Shown here: positions 26,001-38,000 of the stretch, piece by piece
How the letters are laid out: each line of letters opens with the position of its first letter
How positions within the stretch are numbered: position 1 is the first letter of the stretch
DNA from: Miscanthus floridulus
Taxonomy: Eukaryota > Streptophyta > Magnoliopsida > Poales > Poaceae
Length of the DNA: 64,000 bases
Direction: 5' to 3'
Assembly (NCBI RefSeq): GCF_019320115.1
Contig: NC_089584.1
Coordinates: forward strand, 101,480,320-101,544,319
Position numbers and translations under genes: made by a program
Notes under the pieces: generated by a model
Told to the model about the DNA's origin: nothing
Database searches by the model: none
Seen by the model: only the letters and a program-made list of their open reading frames with translations

Positions 26001-29000
26001 CACTCGGTATTTGGAACATTTGAGCAAGGGTGGAGAGTTAGTGAAGTAAAGGAGGTGATTGGACTATGAAACAGTGACCGAAGGTAGGTCACATAGTGAC
26101 CGGACTTGGGGGAGCAACGTCTGATCAATTTTAGATGAAGTTGGCGTGCTCGGGCTCTATTGTTGAAGTGACCGGACGCTAGGTCCAAATGTGACCGGAC
26201 ACAACAGTGGTGAGTCCAGTCAGAAGAAGCCGAGGCAGCGTAACTTAGGGTATTGCACCGAACGCTGAGCTGGGTCCGGTCGAGGTACACCGGACATGTC
26301 CGATTGAGAAAATGCGGCTCTAGATGCTCTCTGGAAGTGACCGGACTCCATGTTATTATTGTGCCCAATCATTCCATCGGTGCGTCCAGTCACTAGGTGT
26401 TGGTGCGCAGGCGCGTGAGGACTTGACGCGAGCATGGTGCTTTCGGTCAGCTTGCCTATGCGTCTGATCATGACTTAGGGGTTGCGCTGAGTCACTTGAC
26501 CATTGAGATCGTGCAGATGTCGTTGACCATAGGGGACACGTGGACGACAATCAGTGACCGGACACTTGGGCTGGTTGTCTGATCGATCTGACCGGCGCGT
26601 CTAGTCGCCCCGAGTTGGGCCGCAGTGAGAGCCTAACGTCTCTATTTCAAGGGGACGCTTATATAAGGCGTTTGACCGGCTCTAGCTCATTCTCTTGGTC
26701 ATTTATGTTGATATAGCAACCTTGTGAGCTTAGCCAAAGCCCTCCCACTCATCTCCATCATTGATTCATCGTCTTTGTGAGATTGGGAGAGAATCCAAGC
26801 GTATTGCTTGAGTGATTGCATCTAGAGGCACTTGGTGTTCATGTTACGCTGCGGGATTCGCTTGTTACTCTTGGTGGTTGCTGCCACCTAGATGGCTTGG
26901 AGCAGCAAGGATCATCGAGTGGAGGTTCGTGATTATCTCCGGCTCCGATCATAGTGATTGTGAGGGGTTCTTGACCTTTCCCTGGCGGAGAGCAAAAGGT
27001 ACTCTAGTGGATTGCTCGTGGCTTGTGCGATCCTTATCTTGTGTTGGTTGTGTGGCACCCTATTGAGGGTTTGGCATGTGATGCTAATTAGCGTGTGAAC
27101 CTTCAAGTGAGTGAATCGCCACAACAAGGGCTAGCTTGCTGGCAAGTAAGTGAACCTCGGTAAAAAAATTATTGTGTCATCATTTGATTCCAAGGTGATT
27201 GGTATTCATTGGTATTCATTCGTCTGATTGATTGGTTCATTCCTCGACTCGGTGGTATAACTATATTGCTCTTTCTTTCTTTACATTACCGCAAACTAGT
27301 TGTCAAGCTCTTTAGTGTAGCTAGTCGTGAGAGCTTGTTAGTTTGGTTAGTGTGGCTCTTTAGTTAGCCTTTGAGAGCACACTAACATAGTGTAGTGACA
27401 TAGCCATTGTGTGGATAGAGACTATAGAAACTAGAATTGTGGTAGGTGGCTTGCATTTTTAGTAGGCTAGCACAACACTCGCTTCGCCTCATATTTGTCT
27501 AACCGGTTTGCAAAGTGTTGTTGTAGAAATTTTTAATAGGCTATTCACCCCCTCTAGCCATTAGAACCTTTCAGTCCTCGTCCCGCTTCACCTTGCCTTT
27601 GAGGCGGTCGAAGATCACTCCGACCACCTCCTTGCCTGAGGCATGGCTAGTGGCAATGTCGAGGAGCTCCTTGGTGGTTTGCGGGCCCTTATGTCCTAGC
27701 TTATGGACCAGGGACTTGTAGGTGGTCCCAAATAGGAAAGCTCCTATGACGTCGATGACGTTGGGCAGCTCGTTGCACTGCCGGGAGAAGCACCAGATGT
27801 ACCCACAAAAAATTTCCTCGGCCTTCTATCGGTAGTTTTTGAGATCCCATGAGTTCCCAGGACGCGCGTATGTGCCCTAAAAGTTTCCTATGAAGATCTC
27901 TTTTAGGTCCGCCCAACTTTGAATTTGGTTGGACGAAGGTGTTCCAACCACGTTTGCGCCGAATTGACTAGGAACAATGGAAGGTTGCAGATAATGAAAT
28001 CATCATTATCCGCTCCACCGGCTTGGCAGGCAAGCCAATAATCCTCGAGCCACAGTTCAGGGTTTGTTTCTCCAGAGTATTTCAGGATGTTGGTCGGTGG
28101 TTGGTACCATAATGGGAAGGCGACGTTGAGGATGTGTCGGCCAAAGGCCTGAGGTCACGGCAAGTCAAGGCTTGGGCTTCGGTCCTCGCCGGTGTCGTAG
28201 CATCCACCACGATGAGGGTGGTAGCCACGCCTACTCCCTCGAATCGTCGTGGGCACGCCTGTGGGCATCGAGGGTGTCGCGCGTGTCACGGTTGTGGCTA
28301 AGACGCTCATGCACCGAGACCACAACGCGTGGCTTGCTGCCTTGCTGTGCCTGGTGGACTGACACATCCATGTTGGGTCGCTCTGAGGGCACGCACTGGC
28401 TGGTGTCAAGCTCGCGTTGTCTAGACAACAAGCTCTCAGCCTGCTGCGCCGTCGCACGCTCGAGTAGCGTGCGAATCTCACGATGGGCCCGATGATCCTC
28501 AGGCGTCACGGGCCACGGAAGCCCTCAGAGCAAGGCCGCTGCGGTGGCGATGTTTTGGCTTGCCCGGATGAAGTGTGGGAGGGCTTCATCATCCTCGATG
28601 ATCCCTCGGTTCACATCACGAGCCACGGTGCATGCACGCCCACCGTCTCAATGGCGCCCGATCTCTCGCTCGAGCTCCGTGCATTCTTGCTTGAGCTGGA
28701 GTCATGCTTCCTTGAGCTCTCGGTGCCAGGCTTTAGTTGCTCTACCCATAGGCAAGGTGGGGCCCCTACATCCCTCTCGACCTCATCGTCAAAGTCATTC
28801 GTTGGGGTAGCCTCTCCCTCATGGATGCTTTTGACGTGTCCCTCAGGGGTACCTGCCACGAAACATTCATGAGGGGTGATGGCTCCCCTGCTGGAGTCAT
28901 AGTTGGAGGGCGATTCCGATTCTCCTACGAGGTCGTGGAAAGATTCCACGACATATTCAGTCATCCCCACAAACTCATCGTTCATGGGGGATGAGGGAGT

Positions 29001-32000
29001 GCATTGCGCCACAAGGTGGCCAACGGTCTCTGCGGCGTTGTGCAGACCAGACGGGAGCATCATTGGGGTGCTCCAGACGAGGTATTCTGGGGAGAGCGGC
29101 TCTCCTCTGGCAAGCTATGTCATCACGTTGGTGAACGAGAAGGTGAGGTGGCACAGGTCCTCCTAGGACGGTCGGGATCCTAGGAAGGCACCGAGCTGGC
29201 GCTCTAGCCTCCCATAATCGAAGCCGAGGAGCTGGTTGCTCCCGAGGGCGTGGACCTCCGGTGCGTACAGCTGTAGCTCCTCAAGTGCCTCAGTGATCGC
29301 GTCGAGGCTAGCGGAGTGGAGAGGTTAGATGGCGATGGGAGCATGCAACAACCCTTCCTCCATCGTAACGATGAAGTCCAGGTTTCTGAAGCGCACGTAC
29401 GTGCCCAGGATCCAGCTAATGTTGTGACTAGCCATCTGAGGCCTGGTGTGGATGTCGATACGCGCAAAAGACCCCTACCTAGCGCGCTAACTATTGGTGT
29501 TTCGAGTTACCACCAACGAGTAAAATTCTAGCATTGCGCGTCTGGCTTGAATGGTGTGCTTAGAGGACATGAGGTTTATACTAGTTCGGACAGAAAGTTC
29601 CTACGTCTAGTTCATCGCTGCTGCTCATGTTACTAGCACTAAAAGTTTGTAGTAGGGGGTACAAATAGGCGAGAGAGGGAAAGGATCCCAAGTCTCTGAT
29701 GGAAGGAGCAAACGGATGTTGAGAGCTCATGTTCTTGTGTGTTTATCTTGTGTTCTGATCTCGTGTCATGTTCTTTTGTGTTTATCTCATGTTCTGATCT
29801 TGTGCCGATCTGGATCGATCAGATCGGATCTCGATGGGTCGATCGGATCGGGTCCCCTTCATGGGATGCCTTGCTTTCCCTTTTATAGGCCAAGGGAAAG
29901 CACGGGTTACAACAGAGGAAAAGAGAAGAACGAGAGAGAGAAGAAGGCCTTCAGGATCGCTGGGTCCTTCTTCTCCTTCATGCGGGTCCTACCGATCCTA
30001 TAATGTCAACAGGGATGTGCTTGTAGTAGAGGTGAATTTCTTCTATCAACCACTTGAGAAGGAGGTTGTGGAGCATCAACATCTTGAGCTTGTGCCACTA
30101 TTTGATCATGTGAGACATGAGTATCTTCATTTTCTACTCTCCCATCTTTATTATCATCTTGTGGCACATTTGATAAAGGAGGTGGATCAATCACTTGTAC
30201 ATCATCTTCATCATCTTTGGGCTTGATGTCTCTAACTAGAATGTTCTTCATGGCCTCCCTCAATGGTTCATCACCTACATCATTAAGATTCTTATGTGCT
30301 CCTTGGGAGCTGTTAGATTCATCAAATTCCACATCGTATGTTTCTTCAACCAAGCCGGTGGCATGATAAAATACTCGATATGCTTTGGACTTTGATGAGT
30401 AACCAACAAGAAAACCAATATCACAACATCTTTGAAACTTCCCTAGGTGTTGCTGCTTCTTGTAGATATAGCATTTGCAACCAAACACCCGAAAGAATGA
30501 TACGTCCGGCTTCTTCCCATTGAGCAACTCATAAGGGGTCTTGCCAAGAAACTTTTGAAGAAATAGGCGATTGGATGCATAACATGCGGTGTTGATAATT
30601 TCCGCCCATAGAGCTTCGGGTGTATTGTACTCATCAAGCATTGTTCTTGCAAGTGTGATAAGTGTCCGGTTCTTTCTCTCTACTACACCATTTTGTTGAG
30701 TGTATGTTGCGGAGACCTCATGCTTGATCCCTACTTCATCACAATATGCTTCAATGTTTGTGTTATCAAATTCTTTTTCATTGTCACTTCTTATCTTCTT
30801 GAGCTTCACTTCAAATTCATTTTGTGCTTTCTTAGCAAACTTCTTGAAACATGCGACCACTTTGGTCTTGTCATGAAGGAAGAACACCCAAGTATATCTA
30901 GAGTAGTCATCAACTATCATAAGACAATATAGATTTCCTCCTAAACTCTTGTAAGTTGTTGGTCCAAATAGATCCATATGAAGAAGCTCTAGCACTCTTG
31001 TTGTTGACATGTAGGTTTTTGTTGGATGAGTGTTTGCAACTTGCTTGCCGGCTTGACATGCACTACAAAGCTCGTCTTTCTCAAATTTCACATCCTTCAA
31101 ACCTCTCACCAATTCATTTTTCATTAGCTTCTTGAGTGAGCTCATTCCAACATGTGCAAGTCTTCTATGTCATAGCCACCCAAATGATGTTTTGGTGAAT
31201 AAGCATGTCTTTAAGTTTGCATCTTCGGAAGTGAAATCCACTAGATATAGGTTGTTGTATCTAAAACTCTTGAATATAACTTGATCATCATCTTTCCTTG
31301 ACACAACCATTTCCTTCTCGGTAAACAAACATTGAAAGCCAAGATCACACAATTGACCAATGAATAGCAAGTTGAAACTCAATGAAGCAACATATAGCAC
31401 ATTTGATATTGAATGATCATTTGATATTGCAACTTTGCCCAATCCTTGAACTTTGCCCTTTGAATTATCACTAAATGTAATTCTTTCTTGACCATCTACT
31501 TCTTCATCTAGTGAGGTGAACATACAAGGATCACCGGTCATGTGTTGAGTGCAACTACTATCAATAACCCAATGACTTTCATCGGTCTTGTAGTTCACCT
31601 ACATACAAGAGATCAAGCTTGTTGTTTAGGGACCCAAACTTGATGAGGGCACTTGACTTTCTCAACAAGTGACTTTGCAACCCAAATTTGCTTAGGTCTA
31701 TTCTTGTTGGGTGGACCTAAGAACATGACTTTCATTTTCCACTAGAATCCTTTCTTAGCATGTAGTGACCATTGAAGGCAAAGGGTCTAGCATGCTTGGG
31801 CAAGGGTTGTGGTGGTGGAGTTTGACACTCATGAGCAAAGTGACCTTCTTGTCCACACTTAAAACATTTCTTTGGCTTAGGCTTTGACTTGTATTGCTGT
31901 TGTTGATGATGTTGAGCTTGAGCTTTCTTCTCTTGATTTGCCAAGTACCCAATACCACTTCTATCCATCTTCATCATGGTGTTCATGAGTAGCTCACTTT

Positions 32001-35000
32001 GGAGATATTGGTCTCTTGTAAATTTGCTCAAACCGGTCTTAAGATGCTCTTTCTCTAACTTGAGCTTCTTGTTTTCTTCTCTAAGTTCATCATGATTTTT
32101 CTCCACCTTGAGTCTCTTGTTCTCTTCTTTAAGCATCTCATTCTCAAGAGCCATATCATAATCTTTGTCAATATTCTCTATCACAATTGTGTTGATGGTT
32201 GATAGCTTTTTAAGATCTTTCTTGAGCTTTTCATTCTCATTCTTGAGCTTGACATACTCATCATAGTTGTCGGACTCAACCACTTTCTTGCCTTTGCTAC
32301 TAAAACCTTGCTCAATGCTCTCAACAATCAAGTCATCACATGATGTAGTTATATCAATCTTAACAATATTGTTAGTAGCATCATGTGGCTCGTTGAATAA
32401 TTACTCATGAGAAAGAACAATATTGTCATGATTAATCTTGAGATTGGTGTACTCTTTTTTTAGCAAATTGTAACTAGTGGTGAGCTCATTATGTATCCCC
32501 TCAAGTTTATCATGTTTTTCTTTAAGCTCCTTTTTAGAGGATTTGAGCTCCTTGAGTTTGGATGACATAATTTTATTTTCTTCTCTAAGCTCAACACATG
32601 CTTTTTTGGCTATGTCATACTTTGCTAAGAGTGAGTCCTTCTCAATTTCTAGCTTTTCATTTTTAGCTCGTCTTTCTAATGATTTTAGTGTATTGGTTTA
32701 GCAACTTGACAAGATCATCATAAGAAGGTGATTCAAATTCTTCATCACTATCACTACCACTTTCATAATTGCTAGCATTATCAACGCCACTACTATCATC
32801 ATCATTTTGTACCTTTCGTTCACCTTTGGCCATAAGGCATAGGTGTGTAGAGGATGATGGCGGCGGTGTCGGTGAATATAGTGAAGAATCAATAGCAAGA
32901 GCGGCCACCTTCTTGTTCTCATTCTCACTTTCATCATCAGATGAGCCACTTGATGATTCAATATCCGTGAGTCAATCACCAACAATGTATGCCTTGTTAT
33001 TCTTCTTCTTCTTGTGAAATTCCTTTTTCTTGCCATCCTTCTTCTTGTATGGCTTGTTCTTCTTCTTCTCATCATCATTTTCATCACTTGAGTCATCTTT
33101 CTTGCCCTTGTACTTCTTCTTGTACTTGTCTTTCTTAGGTTTGGTGCATTGATGTGCTAGATGACCAAGTTCTCTACAATTATAGCAATCCATTTTGGAG
33201 ATGGGCTACCTTCTATTACTAGCAAAGAATTTCTTCTTCTTGCCATCAAACTTGATACAATTCTTGTTTAGCTTCTTAAGCATCTTGGTAGTTCTTCTCA
33301 CCATGAGAGCAAGACTTGCACCATCAATCTCATCATCACTTGAGCTATCATGATCAACTCTTGCTTTGCCCCTCTTCTCTTGGCTAGCCTTGAATGCCAA
33401 ATCTTTCTTCTTGGTGGAAGAAGAGCCATCTTGTGGAGTGATATGCATGTACATCTCATGTGCATTGATCTTCCTCAATATTTGAGTTGATGTAGCGGTG
33501 GAAAGATCACCTTGATGAAGCACCGTCACAATATGCCCATATTTGTCAATGGGGAGGACATTCAAGATCTTTCTTACAACATCGGAGGGCTGCATTTGTG
33601 TGAGCCCAAGCCAATTGACTTCCTCTACAAGAACATTCAAGCGTGAATACATCTCATTGGCATTTTCTATAGGAAGCATCTCAAATGAATTAAGCTTTTT
33701 CATCACAAGGTGGTAGCGTTCCTCACGCTCACTTTTGGTTCCCTCATAGAGCGCACAAATGTCCGATCATAGTGTATGGACGTCTTTGTGGTTCCGCACA
33801 CGGTTAAAGACATCCTTGCAAAGGCCTCTAAAGAGGGTGTTTCTAGCCTTTGCATTCCACTTCTCGTAGTTAACCTCATCGCCTTGAAGGTTGGCGGGAT
33901 CCTTAAGTTTTGGGAAGCCTTGAGAGGCGGCTCTAAGAACTCCAACATCTAAAGCCTCTAGGTATGTCTCTATGCGAATTTCCAATAAGGAAAATCATCT
34001 CTCTCAAAGATAGGAGGGAGTCCATCCCCGTGGGACATCTTGCTCTAGGCGATTAAGCCTAATTTAGAGAGCATGAGGCTTCGATACCAATTTAAAGGAT
34101 CAAGATGCCCAAGAGGGAAGGTGAATTGGGCTAATTCTAAATTTTTGCAATAATTAAACCCTACACTTAGCCCATTTCACCCCTTATGTCTAGAATGTGT
34201 TTCTATTGTTTTTCCGCACAAAAGTTTTGCACCCTATGTTCTAATCCTACTCTAGCATATCAATTCTAGGAATGTAAAGACATGAAATGAATTGCTCAAA
34301 TGTAAATGCTCAAAGTAAAGAGAGGGAAAGAAATACGGTGATGTTTTCCCGAGGTATCGGAGAGTCGCCACTCCCCACTAGTCCTCGTTGGAGCACCCGC
34401 GCTAGGGTGTATCTCCACCTTCATCCGCGCAAGGATCAAGTGCTCTCTACGGGCTAATTCTTTGACACTCCGTAGCGTTAAATCGTCCACAACCGCTGAC
34501 AACTTGACTTGGGTCATCCACAAGCTCCGTCGAATGATCACCAAGCTCCCAATCACCACCAAGTCATTTAGGTGATGGCGATCACCAAGAGTAACAAGCA
34601 CAAACTCTCACTTGACCAAGACAAGCCTAATGAGAAAGGTGGATACACACTTGCTACTCTCGATGCACTAATGAGGTCCTTAATTTTGGATTATCAAATC
34701 TCAATCACCTCACTAGGCTCTTACTCTCCTTTGCACTCCAAAGGTGTTTCTCAGCTGAACAAATGGGCAAGAGACCTTCCATGGATGAGTGGAGTAAGTA
34801 TCTATACCCTCTCATTCAAAACATAATGTTTGGAGACTGAGTCAGCACTCTATAGGGTGACCGGACGCTCCGATCAGGATGACCGGACGCTCTGGTCAGT
34901 TGTACCCGCCATTGTGTCAGAGAGAGCCGTTAAGCTCTGACCGGACTCTGACCAGCATCCGGTCAGCCCCCGCCGGACGCGTCCGATCAAGAAAAAGCCT

Positions 35001-38000
35001 CTCTAAACCTCTCTGGAGTCGACCAGACGTAGGCACTCCAGCGTCCGGTGCTCCTCCACTCAAGCATCCGGTCAAGTAGCAGACGACTACAGTTGATTGA
35101 TCGGACTCTGACCAGCAGTTCGGTCAGCACACACCGGACGCGTCCAGTCAAGAAAAAGCCTCTCTTGAACCTCTCTTGGAGTGGACCGAACGCAGGCACC
35201 CCAGCGTCCGGTGCTCCTCCACTCAGCGTTCGGTCAGTATCCAGACGACTACAGTTGATCAAATGAACTGACCGGACTCACCCTCCAGCGTCCGATCACA
35301 ATCAGACCAGCAGTCCGGTCAGTTATTTGACCATCCATTCACTTCTAACTCGAAATCCTATATGAATGAAGTTGACTCCAATTGATCTTAGGACTATTCC
35401 TGAGCTACCTAGTGCTAGGTTTAACAAGTGTGCACCACACCAAACCCACTAGACTCACCTAGGGTCAAGCTACTAGTCCTATACCCCCCCTTAATAGTAT
35501 GGCCAAAGAAAAACAAAGTCCTAAACTACTCTAAGTGTCTCTTCAACTCCAAATAACACTTAGAACTAGTCGTCCTTAACCTTGTCGTCCATCCTTTAAA
35601 AACCCAAACTGAATTCCATCGACAGAGGCATGAAAACTATAATTGCCCAATCAATTGCCATTACCATGACCTAACTTAAATTGCCTCTGTAAAACACACA
35701 GTTAGTCATAGTAATCTTGTGTCATCATTAATCACCGAAACCCATCTAGGGGCCTAGATGCTTTCAGTCGCGACCCTGCCCGTTACTTGGCGCCATGCGC
35801 AGACGTCGTCTGCCGGTCATGGTGTTCCATCCCGTCCCGGACGAACGTCGTGGTGAACTGACGCGTTTGTCATCGTTCGTACGAGGGTTAGGTCAGAACA
35901 GCACCGGCACGCCCGACACTGTTCTTGATGTGAACCCTCAAGTATGGCCCAGTCATGGCCACGGGTTACATCGAGACGTGCCAGTCTTTTCTCTGGTGTC
36001 AGAGTTTTGACCTAGGCCCATACGCTTGGATCTGGAGTCGGTGACGGTATAGGTCCCCGTCGAACGAGACGGAGCCCACCCCCAGAGGTCGGGCGAGGCG
36101 GAGCCCGCGGCTCGGGGTCGGGCGAGATGGTAGCCTCGAGGTCGGGCGAGGCGGAGCTTGCGCACCTAGGGGTTGGTTGGAGCTGTAGTCGCGCTCTTGA
36201 CTGCTCGGATGAATCAATGTTGATGACCATTAGCTCCTCTTCGAGTACCCTAGTATTGGTCCCCGACACCTTGTTACCTGTTAGATTGCCAATGCATGCA
36301 GCACACTGACAAAATAAGATCTACTGCTACCCTGTTGTATCACTAATTTCAGATAAGTATCTCTAAAGCGCCTTTGAAGCATACACACTTATTCATTAAA
36401 AAAGTAAAAATATACACTTGCGAGAAGGTGCATAAACCTTTCCGTATGCACTGATACAATCTATCAAATATTGTAGGAAACCAACTGGGGGCGGTTCCCT
36501 GTGGGCTTCATAGAAGGCGCAAGTCAGAGACCCTTCGTGCTCAGTATATTGATGTCAGGGAACTCAGGTGTGTATTGCTCCCCTTAAACAAATTTGGATC
36601 TATCAGATTGTTTCTCAGCAGTTTTTTTCGGTTACTTGAATGACTACTAGTTTGTTCATAGATCTTGCCTACCACAAACATAAACCTGGATCGCTACTGC
36701 ATCTGGGACCAAATAAATGACTATAGGTTCATTATGTTCCTTAAGATTGATGTTGGCTTGATGGCAGGATTTGTGCTGGAACATGGAATGTTGCAGGCAG
36801 ACTTCCACCTAATGACTTGGATATTCAAGAATGGTTGGATATGGAGGAGCCAGCTGATATATATGTTCTTGGGTAATTACAGAATCCCTCAACAAGTCAT
36901 ATTAAATACAATGGAAATCAAATCCTGTTAGTCTCTAATCAAATCCTTCACTCATCTCCAAAAAAATGTTTCGTCCCATATGATACAAGATGCTATTATT
37001 TTTATATGTTAGTCTCTAATAATATAACTGTTGTTTCTTTTGTTTTATTTAATAAGTGGATTTGATTGTCTTTCAGATTTCAAGAAATTGTTCCACTAAA
37101 TGCTGGGAATATATTTGGTGCTGAAGACAACCGCCCTGTTGCAATGTGGGAGCATATTATTCGTGAAACATTGAATAAGGTCAGCCCAGATAAACCCAAA
37201 TATAAATGTCAAAGCGATCCTCCTTCTCCATCAAGATTCAAGCCATCTGATGATGCTTTTGTGATGGAAGATGAACTTATTAGTGAGTCTGACAGTGAAA
37301 GTGATGGGGAGGTGCACCCATTGAACGAACAAGATTTTGTCGATTCTGTTGATGGCATTCATGGTAACAAATGTGAACATCCCACTGATGCACCTGAAAC
37401 AATTTTACAAGATGACGAGTTCAGCAGGTTGCCTTCAATGAAGACTTTTGACAGATCCAATAACCTAAGTTTTAAAGAATCTAATTTGGAAGAGAAGATC
37501 TGCCAGAAGCTATTAACTAAAACATTCAGTAATTCAGAGAGGCTTGGAATGATTTGGCCTGAACCACCATTGGATATGTTGGCCCAGTGTCTTCCAGACA
37601 GCACAAAGTCATTTGCTTCAGGAAAGGCATTAAGATCGTATTTGTCTTTCAAGTCAGTAAATGGAGATTCTGGTCCATTTGCAGAGGATAATTCAGTTCC
37701 TGATTTTAGCATTAACTGTGCAGCAGTTAAAAGGAAAAGACCATACTTTGTAAGGATAATAAGCAAGCAGATGGTTGGAGTGTACCTATCAATATGGGTA
37801 CGAAGAAGCCTCCGAAAGCACATTCAGAGTCTGAAAGTATCGACTGTAGGGGTCGGTGCTATGGGCTACATTGGTAATAAGGCAAGTTTCTATAAGCCAC
37901 AATACTCTCAGAACCCTTTTTGTTCAATTAAAGAAACTCTGCTGTTTGAAAACTGAGTTTCAAATGCATGCACTTTATAAGTATTTGTCAGCTGGCTTGC

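Larger units (their letters stand above)
30017..35766 (-). mobile_element. Truncated SIRE-like Ty1/copia element inserted in the gypsy 5' LTR
   Basis: From right to left on the - strand: 5' LTR (35766-34092), primer-binding site, gag with two zinc knuckles, protease, then integrase, ending abruptly at 30017. Reverse transcriptase, RNase H and the 3' LTR are absent. Protease-integrase order before RT is the copia signature, and the long gag with coiled coil resembles SIRE/Maximus elements. About 10-15 bp of the gypsy LTR is also missing at the left junction, so a deletion probably removed the copia 3' half together with LTR bases. Confidence 0.8.
15717..36268 (-). mobile_element. Nested Ty3/gypsy LTR retrotransposon (Tat-like), 20.55 kb with insertions
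   Basis: Ends are TGTCGG (15717) and CCGACA (36268). They are flanked by the perfect 5-bp target duplication CCTTG (15712-15716 and 36269-36273). Coding order on the - strand is gag (from 29435), protease, reverse transcriptase, RNase H, integrase (ending 20314), which is the gypsy order. The upstream LTR is therefore on the right and the element is antisense to the host gene. Two later insertions expand it: a SIRE-type solo LTR in gag and a truncated SIRE copia element in the right LTR. A long repetitive non-coding stretch (17-20.3 kb) lies between integrase and the left LTR. All reading frames are interrupted, so it is not autonomous now. Confidence 0.9.
14360..36476 (+). other. Intron 2 of the 5-phosphatase gene (22,117 bp)
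   Basis: Donor GAAG|GTGGGT at 14360 and acceptor TTGTAG at 36476. Exon 2 ends with one base of a codon, and exon 3 supplies the other two to make GGA, so the frame is kept. About 1.35 kb of unique sequence precedes the gypsy insertion and about 200 bp follows it. Without the insertion (one CCTTG copy removed) the intron would be about 1.56 kb. The 1.35-kb part (14360-15711) contains no gene that I recognise. Confidence 0.85.
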
